A DNA stretch of 64,000 nucleotides from Parafrankia elaeagni (GTDB lineage Bacteria; Actinomycetota; Actinomycetes; Frankiales; Frankiaceae), in contig NZ_KB893750.1 of the NCBI RefSeq assembly GCF_000374165.1, forward strand, positions 171,819-235,818. Direction: 5' to 3'. The translations under genes were made by a program, and so were the position numbers. Shown in pieces: positions 8,584 to 17,201 of the stretch. The notes beneath the pieces are model-generated. The model did not search any database and was not told where the DNA came from. It saw only the letters and a program-made list of their open reading frames with translations. Within the stretch, counting starts at the first letter, position 1. The number at the start of each line of letters is the position of its first letter.

Positions 8584-9293
8584 GCTACCCGGAGCCGGTG
8601 CTGCGCGTACTGCTGGTCGACGACCAGCAGCTGGTGCGCGCGGGCATCGCGCTTGTCCTGAGCGCGGAGCCCGGCATCGACATCGTCGGTGAGCGAGCGG
8701 ACGGCGACGAGGTCCTTCCCGCGGTTCGTGCGCTGTCGCCCGATGTCATCCTGCTGGATATCCGGATGGCCCGTATGGACGGCGTCGATGCCCTGCGCGC
8801 TCTCGGGCGGGCAGGGGAGCACCCGCCGGTCCTGGTGCTCACAACCTTCAGCGACGACGACGTCATGTGGGGCGCGATGGCGGCCGGGGCGGCCGGGTTC
8901 ATCCTGAAGGACCGCCCGGCCGAGGACATCGTCCGGGCCATCCGGCTCGTCGCCCAGGGCGGCTCCTGGATCGATCCGTCGGCGAGCGGGCGCCTGCTCG
9001 CCGCACTGCGTACCAAGGCCGTCGCCGATCTCGGGGTGCGGCGGAGGTTCGAGCGCCTTTCCGACCGCGAGCTGCAGGTCCTGCAGGCGATGGCGCGCGG
9101 TGCCACGAATCGTGAGATAGCGGCGGAGCTGCGGGTGGCTGAGCGCACGGTGAAGGCCCACGTCGGCAGCATCTTCGGAAAGCTGGAGGTGCGTGACCGG
9201 GCCGGCGCGATCGTACTGGCGCATGACGTCGGCTTTCGTGCCGACGGACCGGACGGATCCGGGCCGAGGGGCGTGCGGAACCTGAGCACCTGA
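8580..9293 (+). CDS. NarL/FixJ-family response regulator
   Basis: A 237-residue response regulator. The receiver domain begins VLRVLLVDDQQLVRAG; the phosphorylation site is Asp60 in VILLDIRMARMDG, and the switch lysine is in GFILKDRPAEDIV. The C-terminal LuxR-type helix-turn-helix is RLSDRELQVLQAMARG ... ATNREIAAELRVAERTVKAH. The GTG start (8580) overlaps the kinase stop in a GTGA junction, with GGGAGG upstream. It forms a cognate pair with the kinase. Confidence 0.95.
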   Translation: MSYPEPVLRVLLVDDQQLVRAGIALVLSAEPGIDIVGERADGDEVLPAVRALSPDVILLDIRMARMDGVDALRALGRAGEHPPVLVLTTFSDDDVMWGAMAAGAAGFILKDRPAEDIVRAIRLVAQGGSWIDPSASGRLLAALRTKAVADLGVRRRFERLSDRELQVLQAMARGATNREIAAELRVAERTVKAHVGSIFGKLEVRDRAGAIVLAHDVGFRADGPDGSGPRGVRNLST

Positions 9294-9524
9294 GCGTATG
9301 GTGTGCATTCGCCAACAGCCGTCGTGGTGTTTGCGTCCCATTGTCGGCCGGCGGATCAGAGCCGTTGAATCGTGCCGGAGAGCGGTCTCGAAGGGGAGAT
9401 ATCTCAATAATCAAGGTGTTGGGGCTCGGCTGGCGGAAAAGAAGCTGAGTGATCTCCGCTGCACTTCTCTGCGAGTGATCAGGTCACTTGGTTACCCTGT
9501 CCGGGCATCCGCTACCGTGCCGCC

Positions 9525-10043
9525 GTGTCTTTGAGTTCGCTATCCCAGATGTCTGTCGGTCCGCCCGCGGCTCCCGCCGCGCTGCCGACACCCCCACCTA
9601 TTCGCATGAATGGACAGTCCGTGCCCGGAGGGGCCGCACCGGATGGATCCTGGCCGGCTGATCTGCTGACCGGCTCGTCGGTATTCGCGGTACTCGCCGT
9701 GCTGCTCGCGGCGGCGCTGGTGAGCGCACTGGTGGCCGTCGCCGTCGGCGGTGCCCTGCGCCCCGCCCGTCTGACACCCGCCCACCCTGGTCCGGCCGGC
9801 GTCGGATCCACCTCGCGGGTGCCCGCCGGTGCGGTGTCCGCCGGCCTGGCGGCTGCGCGATCGAGATCAGCCGGCCGGCATGGTTACACGGCGGCCGGGG
9901 CCCACTCCTGGGCCTGGGTGACGAGGCCCGTCCAGTCGACTCCCCGGCTCCGGGCCCGGTTCGCAAGCGACATGATCCCGTTGGTCAGCCAGGCGGTGGG
10001 GCGTACTGCGGAGGTCGCCAGCGCTCGGGTGGCCAGCGTCTGA
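9525..10043 (+). CDS. possible small membrane protein (uncertain)
   Basis: An open frame of 172 codons starting with GTG. It has one good membrane helix (VFAVLAVLLAAALVSALVAVAV), preceded by a Pro/Ala-rich stretch. A promoter-like sequence (TTGGTT, then TACCGT) ends about 6-8 bp before the GTG, so a leaderless transcript is possible. Against it: the 3' third overlaps the opposite, better-supported TPR gene by 160 bp, and there is no recognisable domain. Only the part before 9880 could be convincing. Confidence 0.3.
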   Translation: MSLSSLSQMSVGPPAAPAALPTPPPIRMNGQSVPGGAAPDGSWPADLLTGSSVFAVLAVLLAAALVSALVAVAVGGALRPARLTPAHPGPAGVGSTSRVPAGAVSAGLAAARSRSAGRHGYTAAGAHSWAWVTRPVQSTPRLRARFASDMIPLVSQAVGRTAEVASARVASV

Positions 10044-10879
10044 GCCTCGTCGAGCGCGTCGGCGTGCATCGCGGCGGACGCCTGGTACAGCCGCACCGCG
10101 GCCAGCGCCCCGGGGGCACGCGACCGGTCGAATGACGTCGAGGCGGCCGTGAGCCGGCGGCGCCCCTCGGCCAGCGCGCCCGCGCCCACCAGCGCGGCGC
10201 CCCCGAAGGTCGGCAGGTAGCCCGGATGCAGGCCGTCAAGGGCGTAGCCCTGCGCGGCGGTGGGTACGTCACGGGCCAGTTTCTCGGCGTCCAGCACCAC
10301 CTCCATCACCCGATCGGCGGGCTCGCCCCGACCGGCGCGGATGTTGGCCTCGGTGGTCATCGCGAGGATCGCCGTATGCGATCGGGGCGCTGTGGAACGG
10401 GCCGCGAGCGCGAGGGAGAGCCCGTCGTCGACACTGTCGAAGGTGTAGGCGGCCAGCTCGGCCAGGACGACGCCCGCGTGGGCGGCGGTCGGCGCGTCGC
10501 CGACGTGGCGGGCCAGGACCAGCGCCGTGCGGGCCGACACGACCGCCCGCCCGGACCGGCCGCTGTCGCCCTGCGCCACGGCCGCCATGACCAGGACCCT
10601 GCTGTGGGTACGGCGCCAGTCCCGACGGAGGGCTGCGGGCTGGCGCCGGCCCGCCATCGTCTCGGTGTGGCGGGCGATGACGTCGAGCCGTTCGACGAGG
10701 TCCGAGGGGGCCATCGTCTCCCAGCGGCGCGCCATGGTCGCCAGACCGGTCTCGATCCGGTCGAGAGTGTCCCGGCCCGGGTCATCCACGGCAGTCATGA
10801 GACGTGATCCCCCGAGAGCGAGCGCGGCTGCGGTCGCACCCGCGGCAACGACCAGCCGCCTGTCCGCGGCTTCGTCCAT
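9884..10879 (-). CDS. TPR-like helical protein, regulator C-terminal-like
   Basis: A 331-residue all-helical protein resembling the C-terminal TPR-like part of actinobacterial XRE-family regulators (stretches such as RRDWRRTHSRVLVMAAVAQG and RLYQASAAMHADALDEAQTL). It begins MDEAADRRLVVAAGATAAALALG, which looks like a short hydrophobic segment rather than an HTH domain. The ATG at 10879 has AGGAG at good spacing and no coding sequence continues upstream, so the missing DNA-binding domain is not due to a wrong start. Its function is unknown. A 13-bp palindrome lies 44 bp upstream. Confidence 0.7.
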   Translation of the reverse strand: MDEAADRRLVVAAGATAAALALGGSRLMTAVDDPGRDTLDRIETGLATMARRWETMAPSDLVERLDVIARHTETMAGRRQPAALRRDWRRTHSRVLVMAAVAQGDSGRSGRAVVSARTALVLARHVGDAPTAAHAGVVLAELAAYTFDSVDDGLSLALAARSTAPRSHTAILAMTTEANIRAGRGEPADRVMEVVLDAEKLARDVPTAAQGYALDGLHPGYLPTFGGAALVGAGALAEGRRRLTAASTSFDRSRAPGALAAVRLYQASAAMHADALDEAQTLATRALATSAVRPTAWLTNGIMSLANRARSRGVDWTGLVTQAQEWAPAAV

Positions 10880-11253
10880 CCCGTACTCCTGGGCGTCGTT
10901 GTCCGGTCGCGGCGGCAGAAGCCCGGATGATCCGGACGTAATCTCATGATTAGTCTCCGGAAAGAGATGATCGCGAAGCTACTCTGACGGTAGCGAGACC
11001 GCCGCGTTCTGTCGTCATCCCGCTGTAATCTCGGGACTTTCGTCATATGGCGGGGTGTTTCTGCGCGCCAGCCGGTTCGAGTGTGCTGTTTTCCGGTTGG
11101 TGGGTGTTGGTCGTTCCCGCGCTGAGTGAAGTGTGCGATGGCGGGCTGCCGCCTGATCGTGCCCCGGGCACCCGCATGCGGGCGTCGGAGCGTCGAGGCG
11201 TGAACAGCCGGGCGGCCGGGTGCGTCGGCGGCCCACCCCGGTGATTCGCCGCC
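10880..11253. other. 374-bp intergenic region with a 13-bp palindrome
   Basis: No convincing gene is seen. CCGGAT-G-ATCCGG (10923-10935) is a perfect palindrome 44-56 bp upstream of the leftward TPR gene and could be its operator. The stretch 10940-11050 is AT-richer than its surroundings and probably holds the promoter. Confidence 0.4.
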
Positions 11254-12411
11254 TCAGACGGTGTCGAGCGCCTGGTCGAGGTCGGCGAGCAGGTCGTCGG
11301 CCGCCTCGATGCCTACCGAGAGTCGGACGAGATCGTCAGGTACCGCCAGCGGGGAGCCGACGACCGATGCGTGGGTCATCCGGGCTGGATGCTCGATCAG
11401 CGACTCGACTCCGCCCAGCGACTCGGCGAGGGTGAACAGCCGAGTGGCCGCGCACACCGCCAGCGCCGCGTCCGCGCCGGCCGCGAGCTGAAAGGAGACC
11501 ATGCCGCCGAAGTCCCGCATCTGCTTGGCGGCAGTCTCGTGGCCCGGATGGCTGGCGAGGCCCGGATAGTGGACGGAGGAGACGGCCGGGTGACCGGCGA
11601 GAAGCGCGGCGACCTCCCGGGCGTTCGCACAGTGCCGGTCCATGCGCACGGGCAACGTCTTGATTCCCCTCAGCACGAGCCAGGCGTCGAACGGCCCGGG
11701 AACCGCGCCGGCCGCGTTCTGCAGGAAACGCACCCGCTCGGCGAGCTCGGCCGACGCTGTCACCACCGCACCGCCGACCACGTCGCTGTGCCCACCGAGG
11801 TACTTCGTGGTCGAGTGGACGACGGCGTCCGCGCCGAGGGCCAGCGGTTGGCACAGGTACGGCGACGCGAAGGTGTTGTCGACGACGAGCAGGGCGCCCG
11901 CCTGGTGGGCGGCACTGGCGAGAGCCGCGATGTCCGCGATGGCCAGCAGGGGGTTGGTCGGCGTTTCGCACCAGACGAGCACCGTGGCCCCGGGCCGGAT
12001 CGCCGCGCTGGCCGCCGCCGGGTCGCTGAGGTCGGCGGCGGTGTGCTCGACGCCCCATTCGGCCAGCACCCGGGCGAACAGGCGGTAGGTGCCGCCGTAG
12101 GCGTCGGCGGGGATGACGACATGGCTTCCGGGTCGGCACACCGCACGGAGCAGCGCGTCCGACGCGGCCAGGCCGGAGGCGAAGGCGAGGCCGGCGGCGC
12201 CGCCCTCCAGCGCGGTGAGGCTCGTCTCCAGTGCCGCTCGGGTCGGGTTGCCGGAGCGGGCGTACTCGAAGCCGGCCCGGAGCCCGCCCACCCCGTCCTG
12301 CGCGAAGGTGGACGCGGGATGGATGGGCACGACCACGGCACCGGTCGCCGCGTCGGGCTCCTGCCCGGCGTGCACCGCCACGGTCTCGAAGCCCGCATTC
12401 CGATCAGCCAT
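11254..12411 (-). CDS. metB: cystathionine gamma-synthase/lyase (PLP-dependent)
   Basis: A 385-residue Cys/Met-metabolism PLP enzyme. FEYARSGNPTRAALETSLTALEGG and the PLP lysine in AVVHSTTKYLGGHSDVVGG are family signatures, as is LGGVESLIEHPARMTH near the end. MetB joins O-acylhomoserine and cysteine; the same fold also cleaves cystathionine, and sequence alone does not separate the two here. Start: ATG 12411 (MADRNAGFETVAVHAGQ) after GAAGG. It lies 83 bp downstream of the cystathionine beta-synthase gene in the same direction, which favours a role in reverse transsulfuration (methionine to cysteine). Confidence 0.9.
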   Translation of the reverse strand: MADRNAGFETVAVHAGQEPDAATGAVVVPIHPASTFAQDGVGGLRAGFEYARSGNPTRAALETSLTALEGGAAGLAFASGLAASDALLRAVCRPGSHVVIPADAYGGTYRLFARVLAEWGVEHTAADLSDPAAASAAIRPGATVLVWCETPTNPLLAIADIAALASAAHQAGALLVVDNTFASPYLCQPLALGADAVVHSTTKYLGGHSDVVGGAVVTASAELAERVRFLQNAAGAVPGPFDAWLVLRGIKTLPVRMDRHCANAREVAALLAGHPAVSSVHYPGLASHPGHETAAKQMRDFGGMVSFQLAAGADAALAVCAATRLFTLAESLGGVESLIEHPARMTHASVVGSPLAVPDDLVRLSVGIEAADDLLADLDQALDTV

Positions 12412-12494
12412 GGAGCCAACCTTCGCGTGTGAGGGAGCGGCCACGGGCCGGTGTCGGGCGGCGATCACCGGTGGCCGGCTCCAGCCGGGGAACG

Positions 12495-13886
12495 TCAGTG
12501 AACGGCGAGGAACGTCAGCAGGTCGGCCCTGGTCAGGATGCCGGCGGGGTTGCCCTCGTCGAGGACGAGCACGGCGGGGTTCTCCCCCAGCGCGGTCACG
12601 AGGACCGACAGCGGTTCGCCGGCACCGATCGTCGGCAGCGGCGCGGACATGTGGTCGCCGACCGGCGCGTCCACCGTGGTGCGGTCGGCGAAGACGGCAT
12701 CGAGCAGGTCCCGCTCGGCCACCGAGCCGGCGACCTCGGCGGCCCGCACCGGCGGTTCGTGCCGCACCACCGGCATCTGGGAGATGCTGTACTCACGCAG
12801 GTAGGAGATGGCCGCCCCGACGGTCTCGGCGGGATGCACGTGGACGAGGTTGGGCGGCCCGGCGGTCTGGCTGGTCTTGTGCGCGAGCACCGAGGCGACG
12901 GTCGGCTCGTCCGACGGCGGCTCGAGGAAGCCGTTGTCGTACATCCACTCGTCGTTGAAGATCTTGGAGAGGTAGCCGCGGCCGGAGTCGGGCAGCAGCA
13001 CCACGACGCAGCCGTCGGCCGTGCCGGCGGCGTCCAGCTCGCGGGCCACCCGCAGCGCGGCGACGACCGCCAGCCCGCAGGAGCCACCGACGAGGATGCC
13101 GGCGCGGCGAGCGATCTCCCGGGTCATCAGGAAGGAGTCGCGGTCGCTCACGGCCTCCACCCGGTCGACCACGGACTTGTCGTAGGTCGACGGCCAGATG
13201 TCCTCGCCCACTCCCTCGACGAGGTAGGGCCGGCCGCTGCCGCCGGAGTAGACCGAGCCCTCCGGGTCGGCGCCGACGACCTGGACGGCACCGTCGCTGA
13301 CATCCTTGAGGTAGCGGCCGGTTCCGCTGATCGTGCCGCCGGTACCGATGCCGGCCACGAAGTGGGTGACCAGGCCGTCGGTCGCGCGCCAGATCTCGGG
13401 GCCGGTGGTGGCCCGGTGCGCGGCCGGGTTGTCGGGGTTGGAGTACTGGTCGGGGCTCCAGGCGCCGGGCGTCTCACGCTGGACCCGCCGCGCGACCGAG
13501 TAGTACGAGCGGGGATCGTCCGGTGCGACGGCCGTCGGGCAGATGATCACTTCCGCGCCGTAGGCCCGCAGGACCGCGCGCTTCTCCTCGCTGATCTTGT
13601 CGGGCATGGTGAACACACAGCGGTAGCCGCGCCGCGCGGCCATCATGGCGAGACCGACGCCGGTGTTGCCGCTGGTCGGCTCGACAATGGTGCCGCCGGG
13701 GCCGAGCCGGCCGTCTGCCTCGGCAGCAGCGATCATCGACAGGGCGATCCGGTCCTTCACCGAACCGCCCGGGTTCAGGTACTCGAGCTTGCCGAGCACC
13801 GGCGTCCTGGTGTCGGCGATCGTCGGTGTCAGCCGCACCAGTGGCGTGTCACCGACCAGATCGGTGACATGGTCGTAGACGTTCAT
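12495..13886 (-). CDS. cbs: cystathionine beta-synthase
   Basis: A 463-residue fold-type II PLP enzyme fused to a pair of CBS domains. The PLP lysine is in NPGGSVKDRIALSMI; the phosphate-binding loop region is EPTSGNTGVGLAM; GIGTGGTISGTGRYLKD is the second cofactor loop. The C-terminal 120 residues hold two CBS motifs, which in the family sense S-adenosylmethionine or adenylates. The enzyme condenses serine (or acetylserine) and homocysteine into cystathionine. There is no N-terminal heme-binding extension as in the mammalian enzyme. It is upstream of metB in one leftward operon. Confidence 0.93.
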   Translation of the reverse strand: MNVYDHVTDLVGDTPLVRLTPTIADTRTPVLGKLEYLNPGGSVKDRIALSMIAAAEADGRLGPGGTIVEPTSGNTGVGLAMMAARRGYRCVFTMPDKISEEKRAVLRAYGAEVIICPTAVAPDDPRSYYSVARRVQRETPGAWSPDQYSNPDNPAAHRATTGPEIWRATDGLVTHFVAGIGTGGTISGTGRYLKDVSDGAVQVVGADPEGSVYSGGSGRPYLVEGVGEDIWPSTYDKSVVDRVEAVSDRDSFLMTREIARRAGILVGGSCGLAVVAALRVARELDAAGTADGCVVVLLPDSGRGYLSKIFNDEWMYDNGFLEPPSDEPTVASVLAHKTSQTAGPPNLVHVHPAETVGAAISYLREYSISQMPVVRHEPPVRAAEVAGSVAERDLLDAVFADRTTVDAPVGDHMSAPLPTIGAGEPLSVLVTALGENPAVLVLDEGNPAGILTRADLLTFLAVH

Positions 13887-14076
13887 AGCCCGCCGCCCCC
13901 TCGCCGAGGACCCTGCGCCGACTGCTGGCGCAGCCGCCGGGACAGACGCTACCGGCGGTCATCCCGCTCCGCCGTTCGGCCACGGTCCGGACACGGGGAG
14001 ACACCGAGCGAGCCTTCCGAGGCCTGGCCAGAGCAGGCCTGGCGACCATGCCTGACCAGGCCGGGGACCGGTCGGC

Positions 14077-16620
14077 TCAGGTCTGGACGGGTCCCACCCC
14101 GGCCGTCATGGCGTTCACGATCGTGGTGTTGTCCCGGATCGTGGCGTCGTCCCGGGCGACGAAGTGGGCCCGGCTCGTCACGTCCCGCTGGTTCTCCATG
14201 TAGTACTTCATGAACGCCGCGACGGCCGGTCGGCGCAACGCCTCCTTGCTGGCGTAGATGTACAGCGGCTTGCACAGCGGCATGTACATCCCGGTGCCCG
14301 CGGTGACCGCGTTCGGTTCCACGCAGCCGCGGCCGGCGTCGAGCTGGACGGCGCGCACCTCGTCCGCAGCCGCCTGGAAGTTCGAGTAGTCCATGAACCC
14401 GATGGCGCCGCGGGCGTACTCGATCTCCGCCGGCACCTCGTCCAGCTCGACCTCCTGGTACTGGCGGGTGTTGTCGGAGGCGCCGGTCATGCTGGCGAGG
14501 AAGACCTTGGCGTGGACGGTGCTCGGTGCGGGGCCGACGAGCCGTACCGGCTCGGCCGGGAAGGAGGGATCGACCTGGTTCCAGCTGGTGACGGCGGAGT
14601 CCCGCTTCCACAGCGAGCCGATCTGCGCCGTGGTGAGGCACTGCGCCCAGGTGTTCTCCCTGGACACCACGATCGGCAGCAGGTGGTGCGCGATCTCGAA
14701 TCCGACCACCTTGTCCTTGCAGGCCTGGTCGGTCAGCGCGAACGATGCCCCGGCGATGTCGGCCTGGCCGGCGCAGAGCTTGGTGAGGCCGTCGTCGGTG
14801 TCGGTCGCGTTCACCTGGACGGTGACGCCCTTCTGCGCCTCGCGGAACATCGCGTACGCGGTCCCCGTGATGGGTGCGACCTCGGCGGAGCCGGTCGCGA
14901 TCACCGTGTTGGGGCCGGCCGGCACCGTGGTCCGGCTCGCGGTGGCGTCGTCGGCGCTGATCCCGGCGGCCTGCTCGGCGGAGCGCATCGAGTCCGCCGG
15001 GAGCTGGGGGTGCTGGTCGATGGTCGACGGCGGCAGCGGTCCGGTGTCGGCGGCGGTGATGGCGGCGGGGTCGCTCCCGTCGTCCGCGAGAACGAGGCCG
15101 AGAGTCACGCTGCCGGCGACGAAGACGACGAAAGCCGCGGCGGCGGCGAGGAGCCGGCGCGTCGACCCGAACGACCCGAACGACCCGAACGGCCGGGTCC
15201 CTGGCCGTGGCCTGCTACCCGGGCTTCCCGCCGCGGGCCCACCGGCCGCGGGCCCGGCGGTGCCTGCCGGGGGCTGGTGACCGGCAGCTGTCGCGCGCTC
15301 CGTCAGCGCGGTGAGTGCGGTGACCGGCGCCACGGGCTCGCCACCCGTGCCAGCGAGGCCACCCGTGCCAGCGAGGCCACCCGCGACGGCACCGGGCGGG
15401 ACGTCGACCGGCGAGCTCACTGCCGGCGGCCGGCTCACCGGCGGAATACTGGGCGGCGGGGTGGTCACGTAGGCCGCCGGTCCGAGCACCACGGTCTGGG
15501 AGCCGGCGGGCTCGGCCGGGCTCTCCGCCGCGGCGAGCAGCGCCGCACCCAGCGCCAGGTCGGAGTCGGCCTCGGTCCCGCGGCGGCCGATGCCGCCGAG
15601 TGATGCGTCGAGCAGCCTGCCGACGAGCGGGAGGCGCGCTCCCGGGCCGCGCATGACCAGGAGCGACAGGTCCTCCGGCGTGGCCGGAACCGAGCGGATG
15701 GCCCGGGCGAGGGCGCGCACGGCATCCTCGATCATCGGCCGGACGAGGGTCTCGTACTCGTCCCGGGTGACCGTCACGCTGATCGCGTCGCCGGTACCGG
15801 AATCGGCGGCGCTCACCTCGATCCGGGCGCTCTCCTGGACGACCAGCTCCTCCCGCGCCGCCGAGCACGCGGCCAGCAGGGGGCCGGATGCCGGTGCCGA
15901 CACCGGTGATGTCGTCGATGCCAGGGGTGGTGCCGGAACCGGAGCCGGTGGCGACGCGGTTTCCGCCGCGGCGGCAAGCACGTGGGTCCGCAGCAGCTCG
16001 TCCAGCATCGAGGTGGTCACGTCGGAGAGACCGACCGGGCCGCCCGCGACCACGAACCCGGCTGGCATGGCCGCGTGCACGGCTGCCTCGAACCAGCCGG
16101 CGCCCAGGTCGAACGTGCCCACATAGCTGCCTGGGGTGGCCCTGCCAGCCCGGTTGAACAGGGCCGCGGACGCTTCGGCCGCGGTGCGCACGGTGAGCGC
16201 GACGTCGGCCTCGACCCGGGCCAGCGCGTCCGCCAGGCCTTCGCGCCGGCGCCGCGGCCAGCTGCCGGGGACGACCACCAGCACCAGGTCCGGTGCTGTG
16301 CCGCGGGCGGTGGTGACCGTCTCCACCAGCCACGACAGGTAGCGCGCCACCAGCGCCGAGGCGCTGTAGCCGACGCCGCCGACGAGAATGGGAGTGGGAT
16401 CGCCGAGCCGTTCGACGAATCGTTCCGCGATATGGCCCTGGTCGGACCGGGCGAGCCTGGCGGCGGCCGGGCCGCCGCGGGCGGTGCCGTCAGGGCTCAG
16501 GTGAAGAATCGTGGGCACCGCCGCCGATGTTCCGATCGGAACGAGGCTCGGCCATCCTGCCTCGGCGACCGCGACGGTTGTTTCGGATACTCCCAGATCG
16601 ATTCCGAGCTGATACCCCAT
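14077..16620 (-). CDS. Hsp70-like ATPase / transmembrane / PstS-like substrate-binding fusion
   Basis: An 847-residue protein in three parts. Residues 1-350 are an actin/Hsp70-type ATPase: phosphate-1 loop GYQLGIDLGVSETTVAVAE, phosphate-2 FDLGAGWFEAAVHA, connecting helix RTAAEASAALFNRAG, adenosine motif VMRGPGARLPLVGRLL. A Pro/Gly-rich linker leads to one membrane helix near residues 487-511 (LLAAAAAFVVFVAGSVTLGL). Residues 568-847 are a phosphate-binding-type periplasmic domain: ATGSAEVAPITGTAYAMFRE, LCAGQADIAGASF, TSWNQVDPSFPAEPVRLVGP. No Hsp70 peptide-binding domain is seen. The expected topology is ATPase inside, solute-binding domain outside. No Pst permease genes are adjacent. Start: ATG 16620 after GGGGGGAAAG. 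Its function is unknown; transmembrane sensing of an anion is one idea. Confidence 0.85.
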   Translation of the reverse strand: MGYQLGIDLGVSETTVAVAEAGWPSLVPIGTSAAVPTILHLSPDGTARGGPAAARLARSDQGHIAERFVERLGDPTPILVGGVGYSASALVARYLSWLVETVTTARGTAPDLVLVVVPGSWPRRRREGLADALARVEADVALTVRTAAEASAALFNRAGRATPGSYVGTFDLGAGWFEAAVHAAMPAGFVVAGGPVGLSDVTTSMLDELLRTHVLAAAAETASPPAPVPAPPLASTTSPVSAPASGPLLAACSAAREELVVQESARIEVSAADSGTGDAISVTVTRDEYETLVRPMIEDAVRALARAIRSVPATPEDLSLLVMRGPGARLPLVGRLLDASLGGIGRRGTEADSDLALGAALLAAAESPAEPAGSQTVVLGPAAYVTTPPPSIPPVSRPPAVSSPVDVPPGAVAGGLAGTGGLAGTGGEPVAPVTALTALTERATAAGHQPPAGTAGPAAGGPAAGSPGSRPRPGTRPFGSFGSFGSTRRLLAAAAAFVVFVAGSVTLGLVLADDGSDPAAITAADTGPLPPSTIDQHPQLPADSMRSAEQAAGISADDATASRTTVPAGPNTVIATGSAEVAPITGTAYAMFREAQKGVTVQVNATDTDDGLTKLCAGQADIAGASFALTDQACKDKVVGFEIAHHLLPIVVSRENTWAQCLTTAQIGSLWKRDSAVTSWNQVDPSFPAEPVRLVGPAPSTVHAKVFLASMTGASDNTRQYQEVELDEVPAEIEYARGAIGFMDYSNFQAAADEVRAVQLDAGRGCVEPNAVTAGTGMYMPLCKPLYIYASKEALRRPAVAAFMKYYMENQRDVTSRAHFVARDDATIRDNTTIVNAMTAGVGPVQT
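15340..15375. repeat. 18-bp in-frame tandem repeat
   Basis: Two perfect 18-bp copies plus a partial third inside the linker of the Hsp70-like fusion gene. They encode the Gly/Leu/Ala/Thr-rich repeat GGLAGT. Confidence 0.8.
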
Positions 16621-16671
16621 GCTTTCCCCCCTGGCGTCCCATCACAGCGCGAAGATGGTACCCAGAGGGAT

Positions 16672-16695
16672 TGTGGGTGCGATACCGCACCCACA
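16672..16695. promoter_or_regulatory. hairpin upstream of the Hsp70-like fusion gene
   Basis: TGTGGGTGCG and CGCACCCACA form a perfect 10-bp inverted repeat around ATAC. It lies about 52 bp upstream of the fusion gene's start, in the probable leader or operator region. Confidence 0.5.
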
Positions 16696-16755
16696 CGGGA
16701 TTCGTGCGGGCGGTGGGGCCGGGGCGGAACGCGGGGGCCGCACCGTGCCGGGTGT

Positions 16756-16784
16756 CGCTACCGGCGCACCGTGCGCCGGTAGCG
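16756..16784 (-). terminator. probable terminator hairpin after yccF
   Basis: Arms of 14 bp (CGCTACCGGCGCAC and its exact complement) flank a single central base, 36 bp past the stop of the leftward yccF gene. There is no T-run, which is common for actinobacterial terminators. It would separate yccF from the fusion gene. Confidence 0.6.
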
Positions 16785-16820
16785 CGCTGTCACGGCGGTG
16801 CTGGCGGGTTGCGGGTGCGG

Positions 16821-17201
16821 CTATGGCTCCTCGACCGGGACGATGTCCTTTCCGAGGGGCAGCAGCGAAACCGGAATGAGTTTGAAGTTGGCCAGGCCGA
16901 GCGGTATCCCGATGATCGTCAGGCAGAGCGCGATGCCGGTGGTCAGATGCCCGAGCGCCAGCCACCAGCCGGCGAGCAGGATCCACAGGATGTTGCCGAT
17001 CAGTGACGCGCTTCCAGCGTTCGGCTTGTCCACCACTCTGCGTCCGAACGGCCACAGGGCGTAGTTGGCCATACGCAGCGAAGCGATGCCGAACGGAATG
17101 GTGATGATGAGGATGAAGCAGATCAGCGCGGCCAGGGCGTAGCCGATCGCCAGCCACACTCCGCACAGCACCAGCCAGATCACGTTGAGTAGGATGCGCA
17201 T
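16821..17201 (-). CDS. yccF: YccF-family inner membrane protein
   Basis: A 126-residue membrane protein of the YccF family. It shows the duplicated layout: helices LLNVIWLVLCGVWLAIGYAL and LICFILIITIPFGIASLRMA, then a similar second half, NILWILLAGWWLALGH and CLTIIGIPLGLANFKLIPVS. The repeated I-P-F/L-G motifs are diagnostic. The biochemical role is unknown. The ATG at 17201 follows GGGAGG with a rather long spacer. It reads toward the fusion gene but a strong hairpin separates them. Confidence 0.92.
   Translation of the reverse strand: MRILLNVIWLVLCGVWLAIGYALAALICFILIITIPFGIASLRMANYALWPFGRRVVDKPNAGSASLIGNILWILLAGWWLALGHLTTGIALCLTIIGIPLGLANFKLIPVSLLPLGKDIVPVEEP

Noticed and set aside
11047-11244. 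Short rightward frame between the TPR gene and metB
   Set aside because: No ribosome binding site, no domain, and it lies in a region that looks like promoter sequence.
12231-14213. 660-codon rightward frame across metB and cbs
   Set aside because: Antisense to two well-supported enzymes; no recognisable domain and composition typical of shadow frames.
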